64,000 nucleotides of DNA from Truepera sp. bin119. GTDB taxonomy: Bacteria > Deinococcota > Deinococci > Deinococcales > Trueperaceae. The first letter of the stretch is position 1; each line of letters begins with the position of its first letter. The position numbers were made by a program, and so were the translations under genes. The notes under the pieces are model-generated. The model made no database searches. It saw only the letters and a program-made list of their open reading frames with translations, and was not told where the DNA came from. The stretch is taken from contig MPNL01000011.1 in the NCBI GenBank assembly GCA_002239005.1, forward strand, positions 1-64,000, read 5' to 3'. This document shows, piece after piece, positions 18,579 through 27,537 of the stretch.

Positions 18579-19745
18579 CTATTCCCTACCCCCTTCGCGC
18601 CGATAGGCTTCCCAGCCGTCTACGAACACCCGTTCACAGGCCGAGCGGGTGTCCAGGGGATGGCCGGAGAAGACAGCGATGTCGGCGTCTTTCCCGACCT
18701 CAAGACTCCCCATCCGATCGGATACCCCGAGCAGTTCCGCGGCCGTCAGGGTCAGACCCCGCAACGCGACATCCTCGGGCAGGCCTTCCCGAACAGCGAC
18801 CCCCGCCTGAACCGACAGCCACTGTGTCTCCGAGGCACCCGCGCACTGGAAGGCTAGGGTGACGCCGGCCTCGTGGAGCAGGGCGGCGTTCCGGGGCGTG
18901 GAGTGCTGGTACTCAAGCTTGCTCCGCGGGGCGGTGAAGGGTCCCAGCACGCACGGGGCCTGCGCCTCAGCGATCTCACGGGCCACCCGGTAGCCCTCAA
19001 CAGCGGTTTCGATCGTGAAGGTCAGGCTAAACTCCTCGGCGATGCGAATGGCGGTTAGGATGTCGTCGGCACGCAGGGCGTGGATGCGTGCAACGGTCTG
19101 CCCCGTCACCAATCGTGCCAGTTCCTCTAGGCCCAGGTCTCCGACTCCACCGCTGTCGGCGTACGCCCGAGCTGCACGCAGCGCCTTGCGGAGTAACATC
19201 ACGCTCCCCATCCGGGTCATGGGGGCCCCGCTGCTGAAGGTCACGGGGTTCTCACCCAGAGCCAGTGCCAGCTGCTCCGTGCCGGGCAAGGCCATCCGGT
19301 CGGGTCGGTCGGCCCACATCTTGGCGACGAAGCCGGTTCCACCAACGATATTGGCACTTCCAGGCTGCGTCCACGCAGCCGTGACACCCCCCGACAGAGC
19401 ATCGGAGAAGGCCCCGTCGAAGGGGTTGAAGCTGTCTACCCCGCGAACCTCGGGCGTGATCGGGCTCGACATCTCATTATGGTTCACGTTGCCCGCGACC
19501 GACGGTTCCCCCAACAGGCCGATATGGCTGTGGGCGTCGATTAGGCCCGGCATCACCACCTTTCCGCTGACGTCGACCCACTCGGCCTCCGCGGGGATCG
19601 TGACGCTCTCACCGACCGCCTGGATCTTGCCCTCGCCGATGAGAACAGTGCCTCCTTCAAAGGTGTCACCCGAGACGGTGATGACCCTCCCACCTACCAG
19701 GGCTAAGCAAGGGATTCTCTCCCGCGTCTTCTGGTTCATAGCCAT
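18579..19745 (-). CDS. Amidohydrolase family protein with altered metal site
   Basis: 388-aa amidohydrolase-superfamily protein of the imidazolonepropionase/prolidase-like branch (COG1228). The first metal motif is intact: H72-x-H74 in AHSHIG. The later ones look changed. The segment usually HAHRADDI reads H222-A-L224-RADDI, the usual IEH reads I245-E-T247, and the usual TDHP region reads QCAG (300-303). Two His and probably an Asp are therefore missing, and activity is doubtful. The start at 19745 is 8 nt after the creatininase stop with GAGGGG upstream; the longer frame to 19895 has no family residues. It is part of the minus-strand cluster. Confidence 0.78.
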   Translation of the reverse strand: MAMNQKTRERIPCLALVGGRVITVSGDTFEGGTVLIGEGKIQAVGESVTIPAEAEWVDVSGKVVMPGLIDAHSHIGLLGEPSVAGNVNHNEMSSPITPEVRGVDSFNPFDGAFSDALSGGVTAAWTQPGSANIVGGTGFVAKMWADRPDRMALPGTEQLALALGENPVTFSSGAPMTRMGSVMLLRKALRAARAYADSGGVGDLGLEELARLVTGQTVARIHALRADDILTAIRIAEEFSLTFTIETAVEGYRVAREIAEAQAPCVLGPFTAPRSKLEYQHSTPRNAALLHEAGVTLAFQCAGASETQWLSVQAGVAVREGLPEDVALRGLTLTAAELLGVSDRMGSLEVGKDADIAVFSGHPLDTRSACERVFVDGWEAYRREGGRE

Positions 19746-19752
19746 GATCGTA

Positions 19753-20547
19753 CTACCCCTCACCGAGAGTGTAGAGCGTTCCCAGGGTCCAGCCCGCATA
19801 ATCGTCAAGGAATGCCGCGATCTTCGACGACGCCGCATCCAGGAGCTGCTCGCCCTTCTGTGCGGTACCGAGTCTGGCAGCGCCGAACACGCCACTCGGA
19901 GAGAAGTCGGAGACGTGGTGGGCGATGTAGGCCGGCCGGGAGGCCAGAAAATCCATAGTAAAAAAGGGGGTTTTCCACTTCGGCATGTGAGTCACCGCCC
20001 TGTCCATCTGGACCTGGTCCGGGGCCTCAGCCAACATGGCCGACGTCTCGAACTCACCGGCATGGGCCATGCCGCCCATAGGAGACTCCCGGATCCTCCG
20101 GATGTCGTCCGGGATGAAGTGCCAGTAGTTGCCGGTTGCGGCGATGACACTGCCGTCGGTCGCGTCGCGCACATTGCGGGCTACCAGTTGGAGTGGTGAG
20201 AGATTATGACCGTGACCGTTCAGAAAGAAGAGCTTCTTAAAGCCGTGGCGGACGAAACAGAGGGCGATCTCCGAAAGGGTACGAACGAAAGTCTCCTGCT
20301 GCAGGCTCAGTGACCCAGGAAAGTCCATATGGTGATTCGAGCAGCCCGCCCAGAAGGCAGGGGTGACCAGGACGTTGGCGGTGGCCTTCTCTGCAGCCCG
20401 CCTGGCAACGGCTTCGGCCAGGACCGTGTCTGTCTTCAGCGACAGGTGTGGGCCATGCTGCTCGATGGCGGCGACCGGTATCACAATGACGCTACCATCC
20501 TTGTCGAGCAGCTCCACCTCGGGCGATGTGAGTCGTGCATACTCCAC
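19753..20547 (-). CDS. Creatininase family amidohydrolase
   Basis: 264-aa creatinine amidohydrolase-family protein, a metal-dependent cyclic or linear amide hydrolase. Conserved metal motifs are visible: IPVAAIEQHGPHLSLKTD near the N-terminus, FLNGHGHN in the middle and MAHAGEFETSAM later. The start is the GTG at 20547, preceded by GGGAGG with good spacing; the longer frame to 20655 overlaps the upstream gene and lacks family sequence. It lies between the oxidoreductase and the amidohydrolase. The true substrate is open, since this family also covers dehydratase and glycine-amide activities in other pathways. Confidence 0.85.
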   Translation of the reverse strand: MEYARLTSPEVELLDKDGSVIVIPVAAIEQHGPHLSLKTDTVLAEAVARRAAEKATANVLVTPAFWAGCSNHHMDFPGSLSLQQETFVRTLSEIALCFVRHGFKKLFFLNGHGHNLSPLQLVARNVRDATDGSVIAATGNYWHFIPDDIRRIRESPMGGMAHAGEFETSAMLAEAPDQVQMDRAVTHMPKWKTPFFTMDFLASRPAYIAHHVSDFSPSGVFGAARLGTAQKGEQLLDAASSKIAAFLDDYAGWTLGTLYTLGEG

Positions 20548-20572
20548 TCTGATTCCTCCCTCTGTTGACGGT

Positions 20573-21577
20573 CTAGCGCGCTGTAGGAACGGTTGTTCTC
20601 CCCTTGGCCGCCTCGAGCAGTGACACTGCAACGGCAACCGCCTCCACAGCCTCATCTGGACGGATCCTCAACTCGTCGGTCCCCTTTACCCCAGCCAGGA
20701 AGTTTTCAACCTCCTCCCGCAGAGCACCACCCAGCCGACCGTACATATCGGGCACGATGTGGGTGTCTGGCCTCCGAGCGCTCGTCCCGGAGTAGATCTC
20801 CAGACCCGAGTAGAGGCCGTCGATGAAAATCACCCCGTCAGTACCGACAACCTCCAGCTTCCAGTCGGAGGTGGGCATCGTGTCAGGCAGGATCCAGGCG
20901 TGTTCCATCAGTGCGAACTGACCGGAATCGAAGTGCAGATTTCCAACCAGAACATCATATACGCCTAGGTCCTTGAGTCGATTGGAGGCCGCGGCGGCGT
21001 ACACGGAGGTACAGGGACTGCCGATGAGCCATAGCGCGACATCGATATCATGAATCCCTACGAAGAAGACCGACTCAGTGCGGCCCTTGAGTCGGTAGGG
21101 GGAGGCGATCAGGTCGTTCCGACGGGCGTTGAGGTAGACCACCTCGCCGATCAGCCCCGAGTGGACTGCGTCGTGGGCCTGGACGTAGCGGGGATCGAAC
21201 CTCAGGGTGTGCCCCACCAACAGCTTCACCCCGGCCCGCTCGGCCGCCCGGACGATCGCCCTGGCCTCCTCCAGCGAGGTTGCGAGAGGCTTCTCGATCA
21301 GCAGGTGCACCCCCCCGGAAGCTAGTTTCTCAGCCGCCTCGCGGTGCAGGTGATCGGGCGTTGCGACAACGGCCGCATCGAGTTCTTCTAGCGCATCAAG
21401 AAGCTCGTCGACGGTGTTAAAAGCGGGGACCCGGTACGCTTCGCTTAAATCCCTGGCAACTTCGTCGTCGACATCGACCAGTGCGACCAGATCGGCCTCC
21501 TCAAGATCGGCGAGGATCCGAAGGTAGCGGCGTCCCATGTGGCCGCCCGCCCCTACTACAGCTGTTCGAACTCTCAT
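20573..21577 (-). CDS. Gfo/Idh/MocA family oxidoreductase
   Basis: 334-aa NAD(P)-dependent oxidoreductase: Rossmann motif VVGAGGHMG at the N-terminus, IEKPLATS (the EKP motif) near 95, and HDIDVALW with a catalytic His. It is likely to oxidise a sugar, cyclitol or hydroxy acid. The ATG at 21577 has GGGGGG just upstream; the frame to 21622 is discarded. It sits between the permeases and the creatininase in the cluster. A second, more distant family member lies at 59.9 kb in the lipid A operon. Confidence 0.85.
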   Translation of the reverse strand: MRVRTAVVGAGGHMGRRYLRILADLEEADLVALVDVDDEVARDLSEAYRVPAFNTVDELLDALEELDAAVVATPDHLHREAAEKLASGGVHLLIEKPLATSLEEARAIVRAAERAGVKLLVGHTLRFDPRYVQAHDAVHSGLIGEVVYLNARRNDLIASPYRLKGRTESVFFVGIHDIDVALWLIGSPCTSVYAAAASNRLKDLGVYDVLVGNLHFDSGQFALMEHAWILPDTMPTSDWKLEVVGTDGVIFIDGLYSGLEIYSGTSARRPDTHIVPDMYGRLGGALREEVENFLAGVKGTDELRIRPDEAVEAVAVAVSLLEAAKGRTTVPTAR

Positions 21578-21674
21578 CTCCCCCCCTACAGCAGGTGCCA
21601 AAGCAGCACCGCAGTTTCCCACTCGAGTGCCTGGATAGCCAGAATTACCCCGAGGTCGCTCACTATCCGCTGCC

Positions 21675-22511
21675 CTATCGGCGGGGATTGAGCCTGTCCT
21701 GGAGGCTATCGCCCAACAGGTTGGCGCTCAGCACCGTGATCAGCAGGGCGAGGCCGGGCCAAGTCACCAACCACGGCGTGACCAGCATGTAGTTGCGTCC
21801 ATCGGAGAGCATAGCTCCCCAAGAGGGGTCGGGGGGCTGGATACCGACGCCGATGAAGCTGAGTCCGGCCTCGGCATAGACGATCGTCGAGATCTGCAAC
21901 GGCACCATCACCGCGAACAGTGGAAAGACGTTGGGTAGAAGGTGCCTGAAGATGATGCGCAGGTCCCTAGCCCCCAGCGCCCGCGGAGCGATGACGTATT
22001 CCTCGTGCTTTAGAGCGATGGTTCCCCCTCGCACGATCTTTGCGAAGTGAGGCCAGCCCACGAAGGTGAACACGCCGATGAGGCTGGCTGGACCCGGTTC
22101 CGTCGCAGCCACCAGCAGCAGGGCCAGGATGACCATGGGGAACGCCATAATCGCCTCGGCGACACGCATGATGACCGCATCGAGCCGGCCCTCGAAATAG
22201 CCGCTGAGGAGGCCGATGACCATACCCACACTGCCAGCAAGCAGGACCGAACTCCAGGCGATGATCAGCGTCGCCCTCCCACCATGCATGAGCCGAGCGA
22301 GGGTGTCCCGCGCAAGCTGATCGGTGCCTAGGGGAAATCGCCAACTCGAGCCGTCGAAGGGCACAGGCTTGAGCAAGAAGGCCCCAGAATGAATCTTGAG
22401 CGGATCCATGGCGAAGATGAGCGGGACGAGAAACACCACCAGTGTGAGGCCAAAGACGCCTACCAGGCCAACTAGTAGCGGCAGGCTGAAGGGGTGACGG
22501 GAGCTAGCCAT
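21675..22511 (-). CDS. ABC transporter permease, DppC-like
   Basis: 278-aa inner-membrane permease of the peptide/nickel class. It has an N-terminal helix (about 10-34), a periplasmic stretch with FPLGTDQLARDTLARLMHG, and further helices. The EAA loop is visible around ALKHEEYVIAPRALGARDLRIIFRHLLPN, and the C-terminus has GLSFIGVGIQPPDPSWG. The ATG at 22511 overlaps the end of the DppB-like gene by 8 nt. Cognate ATPase genes (DppD/DppF) are not in this cluster. Confidence 0.88.
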   Translation of the reverse strand: MASSRHPFSLPLLVGLVGVFGLTLVVFLVPLIFAMDPLKIHSGAFLLKPVPFDGSSWRFPLGTDQLARDTLARLMHGGRATLIIAWSSVLLAGSVGMVIGLLSGYFEGRLDAVIMRVAEAIMAFPMVILALLLVAATEPGPASLIGVFTFVGWPHFAKIVRGGTIALKHEEYVIAPRALGARDLRIIFRHLLPNVFPLFAVMVPLQISTIVYAEAGLSFIGVGIQPPDPSWGAMLSDGRNYMLVTPWLVTWPGLALLITVLSANLLGDSLQDRLNPRR

Positions 22512-23421
22512 AGCGGATCCGGGGATCGAGCAACCCATAGGAGAGGTCGATGAAGAAATTGGTCACTAGGAAGAAGGCGGAGAGGATCAGGACCGACCCT
22601 TCGACCAGCGGATAGTCCCGAGTCCGCACCGCCTCTACCGTCAGGCTCCCCAGACCGGGCCAGGCGAATACGGTCTCAATAATCACGGTGCCACCCAGCA
22701 GCCAGCCGAGGCGAAGGCCGAGATCGGTGATCAGAGGGATGAGGGTAACGCGGAAGGCGTGCTTGGTCACCACCACCACCTCCGAAAGCCCCTTGCTCCG
22801 CGCAGTCCGCACGAAATCCGAATCGAGCACCTCCACAATCCCCCCGCGCACAAACCTCACCACCCGGGCAAGGAAGGGAATTCCTAGACTTACAGCGGGA
22901 AGGATCAGGTGGCTGGGGCCACCCGCCCCGAAAGCCGGGAACCAGCGCAGTCGTATCGAGAAGAACATAATCAGCAGAATGGCCAGCCAGAAGTTGGCGA
23001 CCGCCTGGACGGAGTAGGTGACCATCCTGATCACCGTGTCGAGGAACGATCCAGGGACGGCAGCGGATAGGAGGCCGAGCGGGACCCCCAGCAGGACGAC
23101 GCCCACCATGGTGGTCAGCGCCAGTGTTACGGTCGGCAGGATCCTCCTGGAGATTCGGTCCATGACGGGCCGTCCATCGAATAGCGACTCACCCAGGTCG
23201 GCGGTGAACAGGCCCTGCAGGAACTCTGCGTACTGAACGTAGAGCGGCCTGTCGAGGCCCATCAACTCCCTCAGGCTCTGGTATTGGTGCGGTGACCCCA
23301 CGTCGCCGAGAAAAATCTGGGCAGGGTCCCCGGGCGTCAACCTGATCGCCAGGAAGACCATGGTCGCCATGATCAGTAGCGTCACCAGCATCTGAAGGAA
23401 ACGGTTCAGGATAAAGGGCAT
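22504..23421 (-). CDS. ABC transporter permease, DppB-like
   Basis: 305-aa inner-membrane permease. The classical start MPFILNRFLQMLVTLLI is at the ATG at 23421, followed by RLTPGDPAQIFLGD. The EAA loop includes FVRTARSKGLSEVVVVTKHAFR. The frame to 23466 is rejected because those bases form the intercistronic hairpin after the binding-protein gene. There is no clear RBS. It partners the DppC-like permease downstream and the binding protein upstream. Confidence 0.88.
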   Translation of the reverse strand: MPFILNRFLQMLVTLLIMATMVFLAIRLTPGDPAQIFLGDVGSPHQYQSLRELMGLDRPLYVQYAEFLQGLFTADLGESLFDGRPVMDRISRRILPTVTLALTTMVGVVLLGVPLGLLSAAVPGSFLDTVIRMVTYSVQAVANFWLAILLIMFFSIRLRWFPAFGAGGPSHLILPAVSLGIPFLARVVRFVRGGIVEVLDSDFVRTARSKGLSEVVVVTKHAFRVTLIPLITDLGLRLGWLLGGTVIIETVFAWPGLGSLTVEAVRTRDYPLVEGSVLILSAFFLVTNFFIDLSYGLLDPRIRYG

Positions 23422-23445
23422 CGAAAGAGTATTCAGAGAAGGGGT

Positions 23446-23473
23446 GGAGGGTGTGGGCCAGCCCACACCCTCC
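23446..23473 (-). terminator. Intercistronic stem-loop after the binding-protein gene
   Basis: Perfect 13-bp inverted repeat, 23446-23458 against 23461-23473 (GGAGGGTGTGGGC and its complement), located between the binding-protein stop and the permease start. Such hairpins commonly let the binding protein be made in excess of the permeases by partial termination or 3'-end protection. Confidence 0.65.
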
Positions 23474-23481
23474 CTGGTACG

Positions 23482-25038
23482 TCAGTTCCCCAGCGTGGCC
23501 TGGCGCAGGTCCCACCACATCTGGGAGGATCTGGGGGTGAAACCCTGGACATCGCTGTGGACAGCGTAGAGGTCGAAAGGCTGCACTACAGGCAGGCGAG
23601 TGGGGTTCTCCCACAGGATCTCCTGGAGTCGCTGGTAAGCATCGATCCGGTCTTGCGGATCGGTCGAGAAGCGCCCCTTCTCGACGAGCGAAACCACCTC
23701 CGGTCCGAACTCATAGGTGTCGGTGGCCTCGCGGTTGCGGGCGTTGGGGTGGAAGTTCGCCCACACGTAGAAGTCGGGATCGAGGGTGTAGGTCGCCCAG
23801 CCGTTGTAGTACATGTCGAAGTTGCGACCGTTAATGATGGGGCCCCCGACCCCCCAGTCTGCGGCCACCCGGATGTTCAGTTTGATACCCACGTCGGCCA
23901 ACTGCTGGGTGATGGCCACCACTGCGTCGGCGATCTGCAGCTCACCACCCGCCGTGTACCAGATCTCCGCCTCGAAGCCGTCGGGGTAACCGGCCTCCGC
24001 GAGGAGGAAACGGGCCTGGTCGGGATCGTAGACCTTCGCCGGGAGATTGGGGTGCGCCGCGAACACGTTGGGCGAGTAGATGCTAGAGGGCATCTCCGCC
24101 TGCCCCTGGAAGATATCGCGAATGAGCGCCTCGCGGTCGATGGCCAAGTCGATCGCCTGGAGGACCCGGGGATCACCCCCCACCGGTGGCCGGGCGTCAC
24201 CACCCAGGGAGATGTGCTGCGTGATCGGACTCGGCACTCGGGCGATGTCGACATCCGGCGTCGCGTTGAGAACCGAGACTAGCTGGACCGGGACGCCGAA
24301 GGCGATGTGAATGTCACCACTCAGGACGCCCGCGATCCGGGTCGCATCCTCAATGATCGGACGGAACACCACCCTCTCCACTCCCGGGGCATCACCCCAG
24401 AAGTCCGGGTTCGCCTCGACGACCAACTCCTCACCGGGCGACCAACTGACGAAGCGGAACGGCCCGGTCCCGTTGGGCTGGGTGGTGTTCACCTCAGGGT
24501 CGAAGTTCGGGGGCAACATCGCCCCGAGCGTCAGGTGGGCCATCAGCGGCCCGAACGGCCGCGCAGTCACGATCCGAACCTGGAAGTCGTCGATGATCTG
24601 GACTTCGGTGATGCCCTCCCACAGGAAGCCCTGGGCGGTCCGTTGATTCGGGTCGAGTAGCTTCTCGATAGTGAACTTCACCGACTCGGCAGTGAATGGC
24701 GTCCCATCGTGGAAGGCCACACCCTGGCGCAGGTCAAGCTCCAAGGTAAGGTCGTCGATCTGGCGCCAAGCGGTCGCCAGTCCGGGCTGGAAGCTCCCGT
24801 CGCTGCCGCGCATAATCAGCGGGTCGAACAGCAGGACTCGAGCGATGCCGAGCGTCGACCGACGGGTGCTCGAGGTGACGTCGAGCGTGGCGAAGCCCTC
24901 GTGGTGAGCGACAACCAACGTTCCGCTGCCCTGCGACATCCCAGTACTGATGAGCAAGAATGGAACGAGGAGCGCCACCACTAGGGTGGCACAGGCGAGA
25001 AGCCTGCTGCAGTGAGCGCATCCTGTCTGGTTTCTCAT
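23482..25038 (-). CDS. ABC transporter family 5 solute-binding protein (DppA-like)
   Basis: 518-aa extracellular binding protein. The signal peptide has a hydrophobic stretch (about 13-33) after MRNQTGCAHCSR and probable cleavage near residue 35-38. Family features include FDPLIMRGSDGSFQPGLATAWRQ, LRQGVAFHDGTPFTAESVKFTIEKLLDP and a C-terminal WENPTRLPVVQPFDLYAV. It feeds the two permeases downstream. Ligand unknown; the enzymes around it suggest a peptide-like or cyclic amide compound. Confidence 0.87.
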   Translation of the reverse strand: MRNQTGCAHCSRLLACATLVVALLVPFLLISTGMSQGSGTLVVAHHEGFATLDVTSSTRRSTLGIARVLLFDPLIMRGSDGSFQPGLATAWRQIDDLTLELDLRQGVAFHDGTPFTAESVKFTIEKLLDPNQRTAQGFLWEGITEVQIIDDFQVRIVTARPFGPLMAHLTLGAMLPPNFDPEVNTTQPNGTGPFRFVSWSPGEELVVEANPDFWGDAPGVERVVFRPIIEDATRIAGVLSGDIHIAFGVPVQLVSVLNATPDVDIARVPSPITQHISLGGDARPPVGGDPRVLQAIDLAIDREALIRDIFQGQAEMPSSIYSPNVFAAHPNLPAKVYDPDQARFLLAEAGYPDGFEAEIWYTAGGELQIADAVVAITQQLADVGIKLNIRVAADWGVGGPIINGRNFDMYYNGWATYTLDPDFYVWANFHPNARNREATDTYEFGPEVVSLVEKGRFSTDPQDRIDAYQRLQEILWENPTRLPVVQPFDLYAVHSDVQGFTPRSSQMWWDLRQATLGN

Positions 25039-25172
25039 AAGCGTATCCGGTCCCCTTTCGACTACCAGAACTCCATGTTGCGAACCTGTTTGGTTAAAGA
25101 GCTTGTCGTACCTGGCGTTTCGTCTCTCACCTCCTCACAGTTCGTTGTCACTAAGCTGCGGGCAGGGCTGGC

Positions 25173-26213
25173 TCACGGCGGCGTCAACTGGCCCCCGGCA
25201 GTCGCTCCCGAAAGAGCGTCCTCCAGGTCAATGAAATTTGCCACTAGGAGGACGGGTTCGCCCGCCCAGACGATAGGTTTGGTCCGGATGCCGGTCACGA
25301 GTCCTGAGTGGGGAGCAACCACCTCCTGGTTCACTCGACCGTAGACGTCACAGATGGTGCCGATGACTTGGCCCTCCTCCACGAGCTCCCCAGTCCTGAC
25401 AAGCGGTCTCGAGATTCCCCCCTCAGTTGCGTAGACGTAGGTCTCAGTGTCAATGCATCTGCGATTCTCGGGAAGCCCTTCGATCACACCGGGTATCATA
25501 TCCAGGTAGCACATCACGTTGCGGATGCCGGTTCTAAGTACGGTGACATCCTCCTCATCGGCGCGCCCCTGTCCGGTAGTTTCGACCACGGCCACTTGCA
25601 CTCCTTGCTCGATACAGCAGGCAGAAAACTTCGACCAAGGTGACACCCGCCACAGCGTCTCCATGGGGAACATCTCGGCCAAGGCCAGCGACTTCCTTCC
25701 GAGCTCACCGGAGGCCCCGACGAAACCGGTGATCCAGTGCGAGGTCCCCCTGGTGCCCCCGGAGTGAAAATCGATCACGGCATCGACGTGAGGAATGATC
25801 TCGCTAACGACCGTGTAGGCGAGGCGCTCGGTGACCGTACCATCCGCTCTTCCAGGGAAGGTGCGCGCCAGATTCTTCTTGTCTACCGGCGTCTCCCTGA
25901 CACCGGAGACGTCCAGAGACGACTTGCCCGCGAAGGCTAGAACGTTCAGCACCGGGATTCCTATCAGGGTTCCAGCCAGCGCCTGGGGATCGATCTCGGC
26001 CACAATGTCGAGGATGGCCAAGGTCCCCTCTGGCTCGTCACCGTGGGTCCCCGAATTCAGGCACAGGACCGGCCCCGGGCGAGCCCCGTGGAGGATCACC
26101 ATGGGGATGCCTAGGGGCGCCCCGTCTGGCCGCCGGGCAAAGGGAAGCTCTCCGTCGAGGCGCCGACCGGGGGGAACCTCCAGGGATCCGAGGTGGAAGG
26201 GTTCGCGTGCCAC
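25173..26213 (-). CDS. M14-type succinylglutamate desuccinylase/aspartoacylase family protein (copy 2)
   Basis: 346-aa zinc deacylase related to copy 1 at 17580-18578 but clearly diverged. Zinc ligands are H57 and E60 in GTHGDEPEG and H150 in VIDFHSGG; NLARTFPG near 114-121 is the substrate motif. The C-terminal beta domain ends in VVAPHSGLVTGI, like the lipoyl/hammerhead tail of N-alpha-acetyl-diaminobutyrate deacetylases. The GTG start has AGGAGG seven nt upstream and follows the PLP enzyme stop by 12 nt. Confidence 0.86.
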   Translation of the reverse strand: MAREPFHLGSLEVPPGRRLDGELPFARRPDGAPLGIPMVILHGARPGPVLCLNSGTHGDEPEGTLAILDIVAEIDPQALAGTLIGIPVLNVLAFAGKSSLDVSGVRETPVDKKNLARTFPGRADGTVTERLAYTVVSEIIPHVDAVIDFHSGGTRGTSHWITGFVGASGELGRKSLALAEMFPMETLWRVSPWSKFSACCIEQGVQVAVVETTGQGRADEEDVTVLRTGIRNVMCYLDMIPGVIEGLPENRRCIDTETYVYATEGGISRPLVRTGELVEEGQVIGTICDVYGRVNQEVVAPHSGLVTGIRTKPIVWAGEPVLLVANFIDLEDALSGATAGGQLTPP

Positions 26214-26225
26214 GCTATAACCTCC

Positions 26226-27491
26226 TCAGGCAGCCAAGTCGTCCAGAAGCCGGTTCAGCTGCTCGATATCCGGATCGATCCGGGGGACCCTCGCCACTCC
26301 GCTCTCGAGGTGGCTGAAGGTCAGGCTCCAGCGTAGGCCGGTCGCCGTCCCGACACAAACCACGGTCTCCTCTTCATCCCACTCGCCCCCCGCTGCATCC
26401 TTGAGAGCAGCAGCCACCGAAACCGCCGCCGAGGGGGCGAGACAGAGCCCGTCACGCCCCAGCCTTACGAGGGCTTCGGTGATCTCTCCATCCTCAACGG
26501 CGATAGCCCCCCCCTTCGATTCCCGGACGGCCCAGATGCCGTGATCTCCCGACTGGGTGTGCCGAATCGAGATGGCCAGGGAGTCCACGCTAGGCACCTC
26601 CGGCGCATGCTGGAGGTCCTCTTCGACAGCCCGGACGATCGAGGCGCCACCGGCTTGGCAGGCGTACATGCGGGGTGCACGGTCGATAGCTCCTAACTCG
26701 AGTAGCTCCCGAAAACCCTTCCAAACTCCGTAGATAGAGTCCCCGCCTCCAACGGGAACGAACACCCGGTCCGGAGCTGAACCGAGCTGCTCGACGATTT
26801 CGAAAGCGATAGTCTTGTACCCCTCGAGGCCGAACGGGTTAGCGAAGGGGCGAGGAAAGTTGCGACTGGACACATACCAACCGTGGTTTCTGACCAGTTC
26901 GTCCACCAGTGCCAGGGCCGCACCATCGTAACTGGACAGCACCACCGGTTGGACACCGCGGAGCATCAACTCCGTCAGGGTCCGGGTCTCTACGTAGGGC
27001 GGGGTGAATACGACAGACATCATACCCGCGACCTGGGCATAGGTGCCGAGCGAAACCCCCTGGTTCCCCGATGAGGAGACAGTGGCGCGGGTGAAACCCA
27101 AGTGCAGGCCCATGCTTATGGCCACGGCGTTCAACCGGTCTTTGAAAGAGCCCGTTGGGTTGCTGGCCTCGTGTTTGACAAAGGCACGGGCAACACCCAG
27201 AATCTCCGTAATACCCTGCATGGGAACCAGGGGGGTATCCCCCTCTCCGAGGGTGACTTGGCGGTCACCTACCGGCGGGAGCAGAGGGGACCAGCGCCAC
27301 AGCGACGGTGGACGGGCCGCCCGCGCCGCCGTCATGATCCCCTGCCCATCGAGGGATCCCAGTTCGTAGCGGACCTCAAGGGAGCTAACCTCACCCTTCT
27401 CGGCACAGCACGGACAGCCGTACAGCAATGGCTGGAAATCGAAGGTTTCATTGCAACCTTTACACTCCAGCCAGGAAACTACAGCCTCCAT
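26226..27491 (-). CDS. Threonine-synthase-like PLP-dependent enzyme
   Basis: 421-aa fold-type II PLP enzyme. An N-terminal zinc-ribbon-like region carries C10-x2-C13 and C26/C28/C29. The PLP lysine is K117 in NPTGSFKDR, and the phosphate loop is SSSGNQGVS. Overall it resembles threonine synthase or threonine/diaminopropionate lyases. Its position first in a catabolic cluster argues for a deaminase or lyase role rather than threonine biosynthesis (inference). The ATG at 27491 is selected because the Cys motif begins just after it and GAGAGGAG lies upstream; the frame to 27596 runs through the promoter repeats. Confidence 0.8.
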   Translation of the reverse strand: MEAVVSWLECKGCNETFDFQPLLYGCPCCAEKGEVSSLEVRYELGSLDGQGIMTAARAARPPSLWRWSPLLPPVGDRQVTLGEGDTPLVPMQGITEILGVARAFVKHEASNPTGSFKDRLNAVAISMGLHLGFTRATVSSSGNQGVSLGTYAQVAGMMSVVFTPPYVETRTLTELMLRGVQPVVLSSYDGAALALVDELVRNHGWYVSSRNFPRPFANPFGLEGYKTIAFEIVEQLGSAPDRVFVPVGGGDSIYGVWKGFRELLELGAIDRAPRMYACQAGGASIVRAVEEDLQHAPEVPSVDSLAISIRHTQSGDHGIWAVRESKGGAIAVEDGEITEALVRLGRDGLCLAPSAAVSVAAALKDAAGGEWDEEETVVCVGTATGLRWSLTFSHLESGVARVPRIDPDIEQLNRLLDDLAA

Positions 27492-27537
27492 CCCTAACAA
27501 CTCTCCTCTCAACTCCCCCACCGTCCAAGGGTGTTGA

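Noticed and set aside
26226-27491. True threonine synthase (thrC)
   Set aside because: No threonine pathway genes are nearby, and the gene heads a catabolic cluster; only family-level similarity is claimed.
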